Of a stretch of 64,000 nucleotides of DNA, positions 9,502 through 17,035 are shown in pieces; positions within the stretch are counted from its first letter, which is position 1; each line of letters starts with the position of its first letter. Position numbers and translations under genes: made by a program. The notes beneath the pieces were generated by a model. That model worked only from the letters and a program-made list of their open reading frames with translations. It ran no database searches and was not told the DNA's origin. This stretch comes from UTCFX2 sp963726375 (GTDB lineage Bacteria > Chloroflexota > Anaerolineae > Anaerolineales > UBA4823). The DNA lies in contig CAVSCE010000009.1 of assembly GCA_963726375.1 (NCBI GenBank), positions 186,001 to 250,000 on the forward strand, in the 5' to 3' direction.

Positions 9502-10635
9502 TCAGTGAAAATCGATCAATGCCCGAACGATCCGCTCGGCGGCATGACCATCGCCGTAGGGGTTGACCGCATGCTGCATCTGGCGGTGGGCATCAGGATC
9601 GTCCAGCAGGCGGCGGGTTTCGCGAATGATCTTATCGCGGTCTGTCCCGACCAGCCTGACGACGCCGGCAGCGACTCCTTCCGGGCGCTCGGTCGTCTGG
9701 CGCATCACCAGCACGGGCACGCCCAGGCTGGGAGCCTCCTCCTGAATCCCGCCCGAATCGGTCAGCACCAGGCTTGAACGCCGGATTAGCTGGATCATCG
9801 GGAGGTAATCGAGCGGTTCGAGCAGGCTGACATTTGGGAGCCCACGTAGCGTGGATTGCACGGTCGCCTGGACCTTTGGGTTCAGATGGACGGGGTAAAT
9901 GAACCGCACCGCTCCTTTGTAGCCTTCTGAAAGCTCTCGGATCGCCTCGCAGATCGATTCGAGCGGCTTGCCGAAGCTCTCCCGGCGGTGAGCGGTGACC
10001 AGGACCAGCCGCGGGTTCTGCAGCGGGATCTGGTCGCAGGCGACACCCAGGTTTTCTAAAAGCTCTGTCAGGCTCCGGGTGGGAGGCAGTGCCGAGGCGT
10101 ACTGCAGCGCGTCGATGACCGGGTTGCCGGTGACGATCACCCGCTCCGCCGGGATGCCTTCGCGCAGCAGGTTATGGCGCGCCCACTTGGTCGGGGCGAA
10201 ATGCAGGTCGGCAGCGACGCTTGCGACCCGGCGGTTGATCTCTTCTGGAAAGGGCTGCCGCCTGTTGCCGGTTCGCAGCCCAGCCTCGACGTGCCCGACC
10301 AGGATGCCGCGGTAGAAGCCCAGCAGCGCCGCGGCCATCACGGTCGTGGTGTCGCCCTGGACCAGCAGCCAGTCCGGGCGCAAATCCTCTAAAACCGGGT
10401 CCAACTTTTCAAAGATGGACGCTGTCAGACCAGCCAGAGTCTGGTCGGGGCGCATAAGGTCCAGGTCGACGTCCGGGACGATCTGGAAGAGATCAAGCAC
10501 CTGGTCGAGCATCTGGCGGTGCTGGGCGGTGAGGCAGACAAGCGGCTCTACCCCTGGAGTCTTCCCAAGCAGGCGCACGATGGGCGCCATTTTCACGGCT
10601 TCGGGGCGGGTGCCGATCACGGAGAGGATGCGCAT
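9502..10635 (-). CDS. wecB: UDP-N-acetylglucosamine 2-epimerase (non-hydrolysing)
   Basis: 377 residues, intact. It interconverts UDP-GlcNAc and UDP-ManNAc in the cytoplasm, feeding surface polysaccharide or wall-polymer synthesis. Family motifs are present: GTRPEAVKMAP at the N-terminus, QGDTTTVMAAALLGFY, HVEAGLRTGNRRQPFPEEINRR with the conserved Glu and His region, and TDSGGIQEEAPSLGVPVL near the C-terminus. Length is normal for WecB/MnaA. An ATTATA at 10674-10679 (TATAAT on the minus strand) is a candidate -10. UDP-ManNAc could supply the polymer attached by the LCP protein at 2.5 kb, but that link is inference. Confidence 0.93.
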   Translation of the reverse strand: MRILSVIGTRPEAVKMAPIVRLLGKTPGVEPLVCLTAQHRQMLDQVLDLFQIVPDVDLDLMRPDQTLAGLTASIFEKLDPVLEDLRPDWLLVQGDTTTVMAAALLGFYRGILVGHVEAGLRTGNRRQPFPEEINRRVASVAADLHFAPTKWARHNLLREGIPAERVIVTGNPVIDALQYASALPPTRSLTELLENLGVACDQIPLQNPRLVLVTAHRRESFGKPLESICEAIRELSEGYKGAVRFIYPVHLNPKVQATVQSTLRGLPNVSLLEPLDYLPMIQLIRRSSLVLTDSGGIQEEAPSLGVPVLVMRQTTERPEGVAAGVVRLVGTDRDKIIRETRRLLDDPDAHRQMQHAVNPYGDGHAAERIVRALIDFH

Positions 10636-10728
10636 TTTGATTTTCCATTAGAAAAGAAGGTAGATGACAGAAGGTATTATATCGAAGCTGGGTAGATTTT
10701 TCATCTCCTTCCTGGATGGATTGCCAGT

Positions 10729-10734
10729 ATAATC
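10729..10734 (+). promoter_or_regulatory. TATAAT -10 box just upstream of the M23-like gene
   Basis: TATAAT ends 9 bases before ATG 10744, implying a transcript that begins within a few bases of the start codon. No clear -35. Confidence 0.55.
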
Positions 10735-10743
10735 GTGCGGGAG

Positions 10744-11685
10744 ATGGTTTTGAGACCTGTAAGAACGATTTTTATTGCATGTTTTGCCTTGCTGCTCTGC
10801 TCCTGCGGACTGAGTCCAGTGGGTGGCGCTCCTTCTAAGCTCGAAATCGAAGAAATGGAAGCGACATTTGCAGCCCCGACAGTCCCGACGCTGCTGATAC
10901 GGCAAACAACTCCAGCCGCATCCACAATCCCGGCTGAGAAGCAGAACCCGGTGACTGCAGCACCAGCGATTCTCCCAGCAGCTCAGCCTGCGGCGACCGA
11001 AGAACAGTTCCCGCTGCCGACCGTTGAGCCAGTTATGCTTTCAGATCCCTGGCTCTGCTCCCCGCTCGAGTTTGTCGAGCTGGAAGACCTGCCGCGAGTC
11101 ATGTCGGATGAATATCGCCCTCCGGTCAAACCGGGCTCGGACGCCCGTCATCAGGGCGTCGATTTTGCATATATCCACTGGAAGGGCAACAGCCCGCTGG
11201 AGGGGACCCCAGTCCGTTCGTCGCTCGGAGGTCGAGTTGCAGCGTCGATCCGCGATTCGTTCCCGTTCGGCAATCTGGTGATCGTTGAAACCAAGCTCGA
11301 GCAGCTGCCGGAAGCTGTCTGGCGCGCCTTTGGGATCATCCCAGGCGAGTCGCTCTACCTGCTCTACGGCCACATGGACACAAATTCGCCCGCAGTGTCC
11401 CTTGGAGACGAGCTTCAACCCTGCGCGCCGGTGGGATTCGTCGGCAAGACCGGGAACACGGCTGCCGCCCACCTTCACCTGGAAGCGCGCCTGGGTCCAG
11501 CCGGGTCGCAGTTCAACCAATTCTCCTATTATCGAGATGAGGATCCGAAGGAAGCCAGGGATAATTACAAGCTCTGGCGCACCAGCGGGGTTTTCAGGCA
11601 CTTCGACCCGCTGCGGCTGATGCTGTTCGAGCAGAACGGCGGCGCGAGCTGGACGCCGACTCCGTCCTGGCCGAATTTGAAGTGA
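10744..11685 (+). CDS. M23-like peptidase-fold lipoprotein
   Basis: About 313 residues from ATG 10744 (GTG 10735 is possible but would sit almost on the -10 box). A lipoprotein signal is present (FALLLCSCG, lipobox Cys about residue 20). A Pro/Ala/Thr-rich linker follows, then a LytM/M23-like domain. Motif HQGVDFAYIHW resembles the first metal-binding HxxxD motif; LYGHMD and HLHLEAR match the later GHM and HxH motifs. It therefore probably retains zinc ligands and acts on, or binds, peptidoglycan outside the membrane. The insertion around LEQLPEAVWRAFGIIPGESLY between strands is longer than usual. Confidence 0.78.
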   Translation: MVLRPVRTIFIACFALLLCSCGLSPVGGAPSKLEIEEMEATFAAPTVPTLLIRQTTPAASTIPAEKQNPVTAAPAILPAAQPAATEEQFPLPTVEPVMLSDPWLCSPLEFVELEDLPRVMSDEYRPPVKPGSDARHQGVDFAYIHWKGNSPLEGTPVRSSLGGRVAASIRDSFPFGNLVIVETKLEQLPEAVWRAFGIIPGESLYLLYGHMDTNSPAVSLGDELQPCAPVGFVGKTGNTAAAHLHLEARLGPAGSQFNQFSYYRDEDPKEARDNYKLWRTSGVFRHFDPLRLMLFEQNGGASWTPTPSWPNLK

Positions 11686-11729
11686 AGACTCCATAAAACT
11701 AAAGCTTCAGAAAAAGTTGATCCGAGGGG

Positions 11730-11758
11730 TTGTCAGAAATCATAGACCGCGCTATAAT
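11730..11758 (+). promoter_or_regulatory. Promoter of tRNA-Pro
   Basis: -35 TTGTCA (11730-11735), 17-bp spacer, -10 TATAAT (11753-11758); the tRNA starts 14 bases after the -10. Confidence 0.8.
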
Positions 11759-11772
11759 CCGGTCGCTCAAAT

Positions 11773-11847
11773 CGGGGCGTGGCGCAGTCCGGCTAGCGCG
11801 CTTGCATGGGGTGCAAGAGGCCCTGGGTTCAAATCCCAGCGCCCCGA
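11773..11847 (+). tRNA. tRNA-Pro (anticodon GGG)
   Basis: 75 bases. Acceptor stem CGGGGCG pairs with CGCCCCG, discriminator A. The anticodon stem CTTGC/GCAAG encloses the loop ATGGGGT, giving anticodon GGG. The T-arm is CTGGG-TTCAAAT-CCCAG. CCA is not encoded. It is framed by a good promoter and an intrinsic terminator. Confidence 0.95.
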
Positions 11848-11853
11848 CTGAAG

Positions 11854-11895
11854 ACCGTTTTCATTTCTATGGAAAGAAAGAAAACGGTTTTTTTT
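11854..11895 (+). terminator. Intrinsic terminator after tRNA-Pro
   Basis: Stem ACCGTTTTC (11854-11862) pairs with GAAAACGGT (11880-11888), followed by a run of eight T. Confidence 0.85.
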
Positions 11896-11971
11896 ATTCT
11901 GGCTTGAATCGCTTTTCTCAACACTCTGAAGATGGACCATCATGTTTTTACCCTTACCCGACTTTATCCGT

Positions 11972-12007
11972 TATAATCGTCTCATGGGCGCCTATGTGAA
12001 ACCTTAG
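11972..12007 (+). promoter_or_regulatory. TATAAT box and seven-codon leaderless micro-ORF
   Basis: TATAAT (11972-11977) is followed after 6 bases by ATG (11984) opening a seven-codon frame (M-G-A-Y-V-K-P-stop, ending 12007). The spacing is the same as at leaderless genes in this window. It lies 40 bases upstream of the small Lys-rich gene and might be its leader peptide, or the TATAAT may simply be that gene's promoter. Confidence 0.4.
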
Positions 12008-12047
12008 GCTCAGCCTTGAAATGATCATCAAAACTGGAGAGCATGCT

Positions 12048-12152
12048 ATGGGCGACAAGAGTCCGAAAAACAAAGAGAAGAAAAAGAAGAAACAGGTGAC
12101 CAAGCAGGAGCAGAAAAAGGGAAAAACGGGCGCCATTTCTTCGATAACTTGA
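12048..12152 (+). CDS. Small Lys-rich protein, 34 residues
   Basis: Begins MGDKSPKNKEKKKKK and ends with a neutral GAISSIT. A GGAGA lies 9 bases upstream of the ATG, a good ribosome binding site. Half the residues in the first 27 are Lys. Short proteins starting MGDKSPK or similar recur in diverse bacterial genomes as far as I recall, with no known function; nucleic-acid binding would be a guess from charge. Transcription probably starts at the TATAAT at 11972. Confidence 0.6.
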   Translation: MGDKSPKNKEKKKKKQVTKQEQKKGKTGAISSIT

Positions 12153-12204
12153 GCCGTTGGCTAAATCCCAACAACTAATTAATGGACATTGTCCATTCAA
12201 CGGC
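12153..12204. repeat. Nested inverted repeats after the small Lys-rich gene
   Basis: Outer arms GCCGTTG (12153-12159) and CAACGGC (12198-12204); inner perfect palindrome AATGGACA-T-TGTCCATT (12181-12197); a further GTTGG/CCAAC pair lies at the left. There is no T-run, so it is not a classic terminator. The remaining bases to 12386 hold no gene that I can see. Confidence 0.55.
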
Positions 12205-12386
12205 GTATCCAGGTCTCGTGCCGGACCCAGGGGATATCGGCTGGATCATATCGTCGCGCCGGCTCGAAACCGGGAAAATACAGATTCTATTTGTTCAATA
12301 ACGAGCTGAAATACTGCTCTGACCCAAGAAGTCCAATCGATGGAAATGACCATTTAACTGGATGAGTCAGCATGCAGGAGGCGAGT

Positions 12387-14063
12387 GTGGAAGAAAGACC
12401 CTGGTTTAATAGTTATGATCCGGGAATGCCGCGTACCTTGCAGCCGTATCCCGAAAGCACCTTATTGGAGGCAGTCCGGGAGACTGTTCGGCTGCGGCCT
12501 CAACACACTGCGCTGATTTTTAAAGACCGGCGCATGAGCTACGATGAGCTGGAAAAGCTGAGCAATGCCTTTGGGACAGCCCTGGTAAGCCTGGGGGTAA
12601 GAAAGGGCGAGCGAGTTGCGCTGTTGATCCCAAATTCCCCTCAGGCGATCATTGCCCAGCTGGGGGCATGGAAGGCGGGCGCGATCGTCTGCCCGATCAA
12701 TTCTCTTTACACAGCCACAGAGCTGGAATTTGCGCTGAAGGATGTGGGGGCAGAGACGGTCGTCGTGCTGACTCCCTTCTATGAGAAAGTCAAAGAAGTG
12801 CAGGCGCGCTGCCGGGTAAAGCGGATCATCGCCACCAATATCAAAGATCATCTGGCGCCGCATCTGCGCCTGCTTTTCACTTTATTAAAAGAGAAGAAAG
12901 AGGGCCATTGGATTCAGCTTCAACCAGGCGACTACAGCATGGACGAGCTGTTGAAACGCTATGCCAATGCTGCCTCACCGGGAATTGTTGTGGGTCCCAA
13001 AGATCCAGCCATCCTGCTGTTCAGCGGCGGCACTTCAGGCACGCCAAAAGCCGCCCTCGGCACTCACCAGGCGCTGTTGATCAGTGCGATGCAGCTGCAC
13101 ACATATGCGAAGTCAGTCCTGACGGACTGGGATGATCGGATCACGATCTGCATGCCGATGTTCCATATTTACGGCAACATGGGGATGTGCACATCACTGC
13201 TGGCGCGCTGGCCGATGGTCCTGGTGCCCAACCCGCGTGACCTTGACGATCTCGTCGCCACCATCCAGAAGACGCGCCCGGCGGTGCTCCACGGCGTGCC
13301 TACTTTGTTTAACGGCCTGCTCAACCACCCTGCGGTCCTGGCAGGAAAAGTCGACTTCAAGTCGATGAAAATTTGCTACTCGGCAGCCGCTCCTTTGCTG
13401 GCTGAGACAAAGCATCGTTTTGAATCCCTGACAGGCGGACGGCTGCTCGAAGCGTATGCAATGACTGAGACCATGCTGGCGACGGTAGCCTGCCCGGTCC
13501 ACGGCGTGTACAAAGAAGGCTCGACCGGTGTGCCGATCTCGGATGTCGACCTGCGCATCGTCGATGTTGAAAATGGAGAGACAAGCCTGCTCCCGATGGA
13601 AATCGGTGAGATCATCATCCGTGCCCCCCAGGTGATGGTGGGATATTGGGAACATCCAACTGAAACGGCGAATATGATCCGGGATGGTTGGGTCTACACT
13701 GGGGATATCGGCTACATGGATGAGGATGGGTATCTTTTCATCGTAGACCGCAAGAAGGATTTAATCAAACCCAGCGGTTTTCAGGTCTGGCCGCGCGAGG
13801 TGGAAGAAGTGATTGCTTCAATCCCGGCGGTCGCGGAGGTTTGCGTGGCTGGCGTGCCCGATGCCGTCCAGGGCGAGGCGGTGAAAGCCTGGGTGGTGTT
13901 GAAAGCGGGAGAAGCGGCCAGCGCCAAAGAGATTCAGGATGCCTGCCGCACAAAGCTGGTCGGATATAAAGTGCCCAGGGATATCGAGTTTCGCGACAGC
14001 CTGCCCAAGACGATGGTCGGGAAACACCTTCGCAGGATGCTGAGGGATGAAAAGCCGGTTTGA
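12387..14063 (+). CDS. AMP-dependent acyl-CoA synthetase/ligase (FadD-like)
   Basis: About 558 residues. GTG 12387 has a perfect AGGAGG five bases upstream; ATG 12372 lies before that site and is less likely. It activates a carboxylic acid as acyl-AMP and transfers it to CoA. Motifs: LLFSGGTSGTPKAALGTH (phosphate-binding loop), YAMTETMLAT, YTGDIGYMDEDGYLFIVDRKKDLIKPSGFQVWP (hinge and adenosine-binding) and the catalytic Lys in PKTMVGKHLRR. Substrate is probably a medium- or long-chain fatty acid, but not proven. It lies between the tRNA-Pro gene and a partial copy of the tRNA 3' end. Confidence 0.9.
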   Translation: MEERPWFNSYDPGMPRTLQPYPESTLLEAVRETVRLRPQHTALIFKDRRMSYDELEKLSNAFGTALVSLGVRKGERVALLIPNSPQAIIAQLGAWKAGAIVCPINSLYTATELEFALKDVGAETVVVLTPFYEKVKEVQARCRVKRIIATNIKDHLAPHLRLLFTLLKEKKEGHWIQLQPGDYSMDELLKRYANAASPGIVVGPKDPAILLFSGGTSGTPKAALGTHQALLISAMQLHTYAKSVLTDWDDRITICMPMFHIYGNMGMCTSLLARWPMVLVPNPRDLDDLVATIQKTRPAVLHGVPTLFNGLLNHPAVLAGKVDFKSMKICYSAAAPLLAETKHRFESLTGGRLLEAYAMTETMLATVACPVHGVYKEGSTGVPISDVDLRIVDVENGETSLLPMEIGEIIIRAPQVMVGYWEHPTETANMIRDGWVYTGDIGYMDEDGYLFIVDRKKDLIKPSGFQVWPREVEEVIASIPAVAEVCVAGVPDAVQGEAVKAWVVLKAGEAASAKEIQDACRTKLVGYKVPRDIEFRDSLPKTMVGKHLRRMLRDEKPV

Positions 14064-14108
14064 GCAGACGGATAAATAGTCTTCATTCTTGAATTCTTCC
14101 CCCTTCAT

Positions 14109-14149
14109 GGTGTCCAGAAAGCCCTGGGTTGAAATCCCAGCGCCACACC
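14109..14149 (+). pseudogene. tRNA-Pro 3'-end remnant (T-arm plus mini acceptor)
   Basis: Bases 14121-14145 match the tRNA-Pro 3' half (gccctgggttSaaatcccagcgcc with one substitution), keeping a perfect T-stem CTGGG/CCCAG. GGTGT (14109-14113) can pair with ACACC (14145-14149), so a two-arm tRNA-like stub remains, without D or anticodon arms. Similarity to the functional gene continues a few bases past its 3' end (CTGAA). Confidence 0.7.
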
Positions 14150-14202
14150 TGAAAGATACCTGCTGTTCGCATATTTAAAACCATTTCCAATTATTAATAA
14201 TC

Positions 14203-14230
14203 TTGACAGCATTCCGTTCGAGGGTAAAAT
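14203..14230 (+). promoter_or_regulatory. Sigma70-like promoter of the transporter regulator
   Basis: -35 TTGACA (14203-14208), 16-bp spacer, -10 TAAAAT (14225-14230). Confidence 0.75.
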
Positions 14231-14240
14231 TATCCTCGAT

Positions 14241-14276
14241 ATTTTGGTAATTTTGGATAATTTGGAAAAATTTGAT
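14241..14276 (+). repeat. Four degenerate 9-bp tandem repeats between promoter and start codon
   Basis: Units attttggta, attttggat, aatttggaa, aaatttgat end exactly at the ATG (14277). Candidate operator for the regulator encoded immediately downstream, by position only. Confidence 0.6.
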
Positions 14277-15002
14277 ATGAAATTGACTCGCCGCCAAGAA
14301 ATATTTGTCCAAAAAATGTTTGACTTGAAGAAGGAGTTCGATGGTCCGGTCCATTATTCGTTGTTAGCAGAACGCCTGGGCGTCAGCCCTTTTACGGCCT
14401 ACGATATGCTCTGCCTGCTGGAAGAAAAAGGCTATGTGACCTCTGAATACCAGCTGCCGTCGGACAAAATCGGTCCAGGAAGGGCAGAGCGCCTGTTCTT
14501 CCCCACCAGCAAGGCTAATTCCCATCAATCAAGAGTGCTGGCTGAGACCGGGGCGGACAACCTGGAAGGCGATGCGCTCAAGGATTTCCTGGTGGCAAAA
14601 CTTCGCGATGGCTGGCTGCCGGCTGACCAGAGCGACCTGGTTGAGCAGATGATGTCTCGACTTGCGCCTCCGGGGCAGGGAGAAGTGCGCTACTGTGCCG
14701 AAGTTATTACGATTGCTGCCCTCCGCCTGCAGCAAACCTCTGGGTGGAGTCTATTTTGCGAATATATGCCGTCTTTGATTCCAGCGGAAAATAAATTGCT
14801 AAGAGCTAACTTATGCCTTATGAGTGGCTTTCTCTTCGGCTTGCTGGCGCAGCAGAGCACGCCTGGGCAGGAATGGTTTGTGAAGCTGCGCGAACAGCTT
14901 CAGATCTGTTTGGACGAAGTTCTTATGATGGAAGAGGATGACCTGCAAATGCTGGCATCCCAGGTGACTGAAGTATTTTCTGCATTAGGTTGCAAACCTT
15001 GA
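14277..15002 (+). CDS. Winged-helix transcriptional regulator of the ABC cluster
   Basis: 241 residues from ATG 14277; the TTG codons upstream belong to the AT-rich tandem array. Residues about 5-60 form a helix-turn-helix (RRQEIFVQKMFDLKKEF, YSLLAERLGVSPFTAYDMLCLLEEKGYVTSEY) of DtxR/MarR-like winged type. The rest is helical with no recognised ligand domain (EVITIAALRLQQTSGWSLFCEYMPSLI). The stop overlaps the TTG start of the ABC gene (TTGA), so the two are probably coupled. The promoter and tandem repeat directly upstream suggest autoregulation. Confidence 0.7.
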   Translation: MKLTRRQEIFVQKMFDLKKEFDGPVHYSLLAERLGVSPFTAYDMLCLLEEKGYVTSEYQLPSDKIGPGRAERLFFPTSKANSHQSRVLAETGADNLEGDALKDFLVAKLRDGWLPADQSDLVEQMMSRLAPPGQGEVRYCAEVITIAALRLQQTSGWSLFCEYMPSLIPAENKLLRANLCLMSGFLFGLLAQQSTPGQEWFVKLREQLQICLDEVLMMEEDDLQMLASQVTEVFSALGCKP

Positions 15003-17035
15003 GCGATCTCAAACCATTGATCGAAGCGCGCAGCCTGACCAAGGTCTACCAGACCGGGGCAGGTGGATTCACTGCGTTGAATTGTATTGATTTGCAGGTG
15101 TTTCCGGGCGAATTCCTCGGAGTCGTCGGCAAATCCGGGGCAGGCAAGACCACACTGCTGAACATGCTCAGCGGAGTGAGCGAGATCACCTCCGGAGAAG
15201 TGATTTTTCGACCGACCAGGAATGGAGCCGCAGTTGGAGTAGAGAAGGTGCTTTCACTCGGCACGCTGAACGAGGATGAGCTGGCAGCCTGGCGCGGGCA
15301 GAACGTGGGAATTGTCTACCAGTCTTTTGAGCTGCTTCCGCAGCTTGACCTGGTGGATAATGTGATGATCCCGCAGGATTTCTCCGGACGCTACAGCCCT
15401 AAGAACACGCAGCAGCGCGCCCTTGAGCTGCTGGACCTGGTCGAGCTGAGCGAGCACGTTTACAAGCTCCCGGCGCACATCTCCGGTGGGCAAAAGCAGC
15501 GGGTCGCGATCGCCCGAGCCCTCATAAACGACCCGCCTTTGATCCTGGCGGATGAGCCTACCGGCAATCTGGATTCCGCGACTGCCGAGACGATCCTCCA
15601 GCTTTTCAACCGTCTGATCGATGCTGGAAAGACGATCGTCATGGTCACTCACGATAGCTCTCTGGCAGGGCGCTGTTCACGGACGGTTCAAATCTCCGAC
15701 GGCAAAATCGTCGTCTCGCCTTCAGAACGGTATGAAAACAATACCTCCCAGACCTTTTCGACGGGAAGCAGCGTGAGAGGGCTGGATGAAGCTCCTGCTG
15801 CTGGGCGAGACTCGTCCTCACCGGGAGGGGCGGATAACGAGGGGCGTCCAGAACCGCAAAGCCGCCCAAACGGAGCGTCTTACGCCAGAAGCATCAGCGG
15901 AAAATGGTCCGAGCATTCACATCAAAAAGCGATTGAATTGCATGATGTCGTCAAGACCTATGTGAACGCAGCTGGATCCTTCCCGGCTCTCAAGGGAATC
16001 AATCTGCAGATGAACTACGGTCAGTTTGTCTCGATCGTCGGGAAATCCGGCAGCGGCAAATCCACCCTGCTTAACATGCTCACGGGTATCGACCATCCGA
16101 CCTCCGGTCAGGTGATCATCGACGGTCAGCATATCTACGAGATGTCAGAGAGCAAGCGAGCGCTCTGGCGCGGGCGTGCCATGGGCATCGTATTTCAATT
16201 CTTTCAGCTGCTGCCTGCGCTGACATTGCTTGAGAACACGATGCTGCCGATGGATTACTGCAGCGTCTACCCGGTAAGCGAGCGCCCGAAGCGCGCCCTG
16301 GAGCTGCTTCGGAGGGTCCACCTGGAAGATCACGCAAACAAGCTCCCTTCCATGGTTTCCAGCGGGCAGCAGCAAAGCGCAGCCATCGCCCGTGCCCTGG
16401 CCACCGATCCGCCGATCATCGTTGCAGACGAGCCAACCGGAAACCTTGATTCACGCTCTGCTGCTGCGATCATCCACCTTTTCCAGGAGCTTGCCGCACA
16501 AGGAAAGACGATCCTGATCGTCACCCACGACCCCTCGATCACCCGCCGCACGGAACAGACCGTGATCCTATCAGATGGCGAGATCATCGACGACGTGGTG
16601 GCGCGCGCCTTGCCGCTGCTCAACCATCCTCAGATGCTCCAGATCACTCACCAGGCAGCAAGGCGATTTTTCCAACCTGGGGAGATCATCCTGCAACAGG
16701 GTGAACCGGTGGAGAACTTTTTTATGGTCGCGAGTGGCGAAGTAGAAGTGGTCTTGAAAAAACCGGATTGTCCGGAGATCAGCCTGGCAAGCCTGGGAGC
16801 AGGGCAGTTCTTCGGTGAAGTTGAGCTTTTGAATGGCGGCAGGTCGATCGCCAGCGTTCGGGCTGCCTTGAACGGACCAGCAGAAATCGCCCTGTTGGAT
16901 CGGGCTGAATTCCTGCGCCTGATCGACGGCGCCCCGGCGGTACGGATGGAGCTGAGCAGCGTGGCCCGAGAGCGAATGGATGAGCATGAGAGATTGGCAG
17001 AAGCAGGACGTTTTGAAGATGAAGACCAGGACTAA
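14999..17035 (+). CDS. Tandem MacB/LolD-type ABC ATPase fused to a cyclic-nucleotide-binding domain
   Basis: About 678 residues in one uninterrupted frame. First ATPase (about 8-245): Walker A GKSGAGKT, Q-loop YQSFELLPQ, signature ISGGQKQR, Walker B LILADEPTGNLDS, switch His VTHD. Second ATPase (about 310-540): GKSGSGKS, signature degenerate (VSSGQQQSA instead of LSGGQQQR), Walker B IIVADEPTGNLDS, VTHD. Residues about 555-660 are a CRP-type cNMP domain (FFQPGEIILQQGEPVENFFMV, GQFFGEVELLNGGRSIASVRA). MacB/LolD-type ATPases power FtsX-like permeases, and one follows here with overlap. Start TTG overlaps the regulator stop. The three-part fusion with regulatory domain is unusual; a ligand-gated transporter is inference. 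Confidence 0.88.
   Translation: MSDLKPLIEARSLTKVYQTGAGGFTALNCIDLQVFPGEFLGVVGKSGAGKTTLLNMLSGVSEITSGEVIFRPTRNGAAVGVEKVLSLGTLNEDELAAWRGQNVGIVYQSFELLPQLDLVDNVMIPQDFSGRYSPKNTQQRALELLDLVELSEHVYKLPAHISGGQKQRVAIARALINDPPLILADEPTGNLDSATAETILQLFNRLIDAGKTIVMVTHDSSLAGRCSRTVQISDGKIVVSPSERYENNTSQTFSTGSSVRGLDEAPAAGRDSSSPGGADNEGRPEPQSRPNGASYARSISGKWSEHSHQKAIELHDVVKTYVNAAGSFPALKGINLQMNYGQFVSIVGKSGSGKSTLLNMLTGIDHPTSGQVIIDGQHIYEMSESKRALWRGRAMGIVFQFFQLLPALTLLENTMLPMDYCSVYPVSERPKRALELLRRVHLEDHANKLPSMVSSGQQQSAAIARALATDPPIIVADEPTGNLDSRSAAAIIHLFQELAAQGKTILIVTHDPSITRRTEQTVILSDGEIIDDVVARALPLLNHPQMLQITHQAARRFFQPGEIILQQGEPVENFFMVASGEVEVVLKKPDCPEISLASLGAGQFFGEVELLNGGRSIASVRAALNGPAEIALLDRAEFLRLIDGAPAVRMELSSVARERMDEHERLAEAGRFEDEDQD

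Noticed and set aside
11848..14120. Complete integrative element
   Set aside because: No integrase, excisionase or other mobility gene lies between the tRNA and its partial copy.
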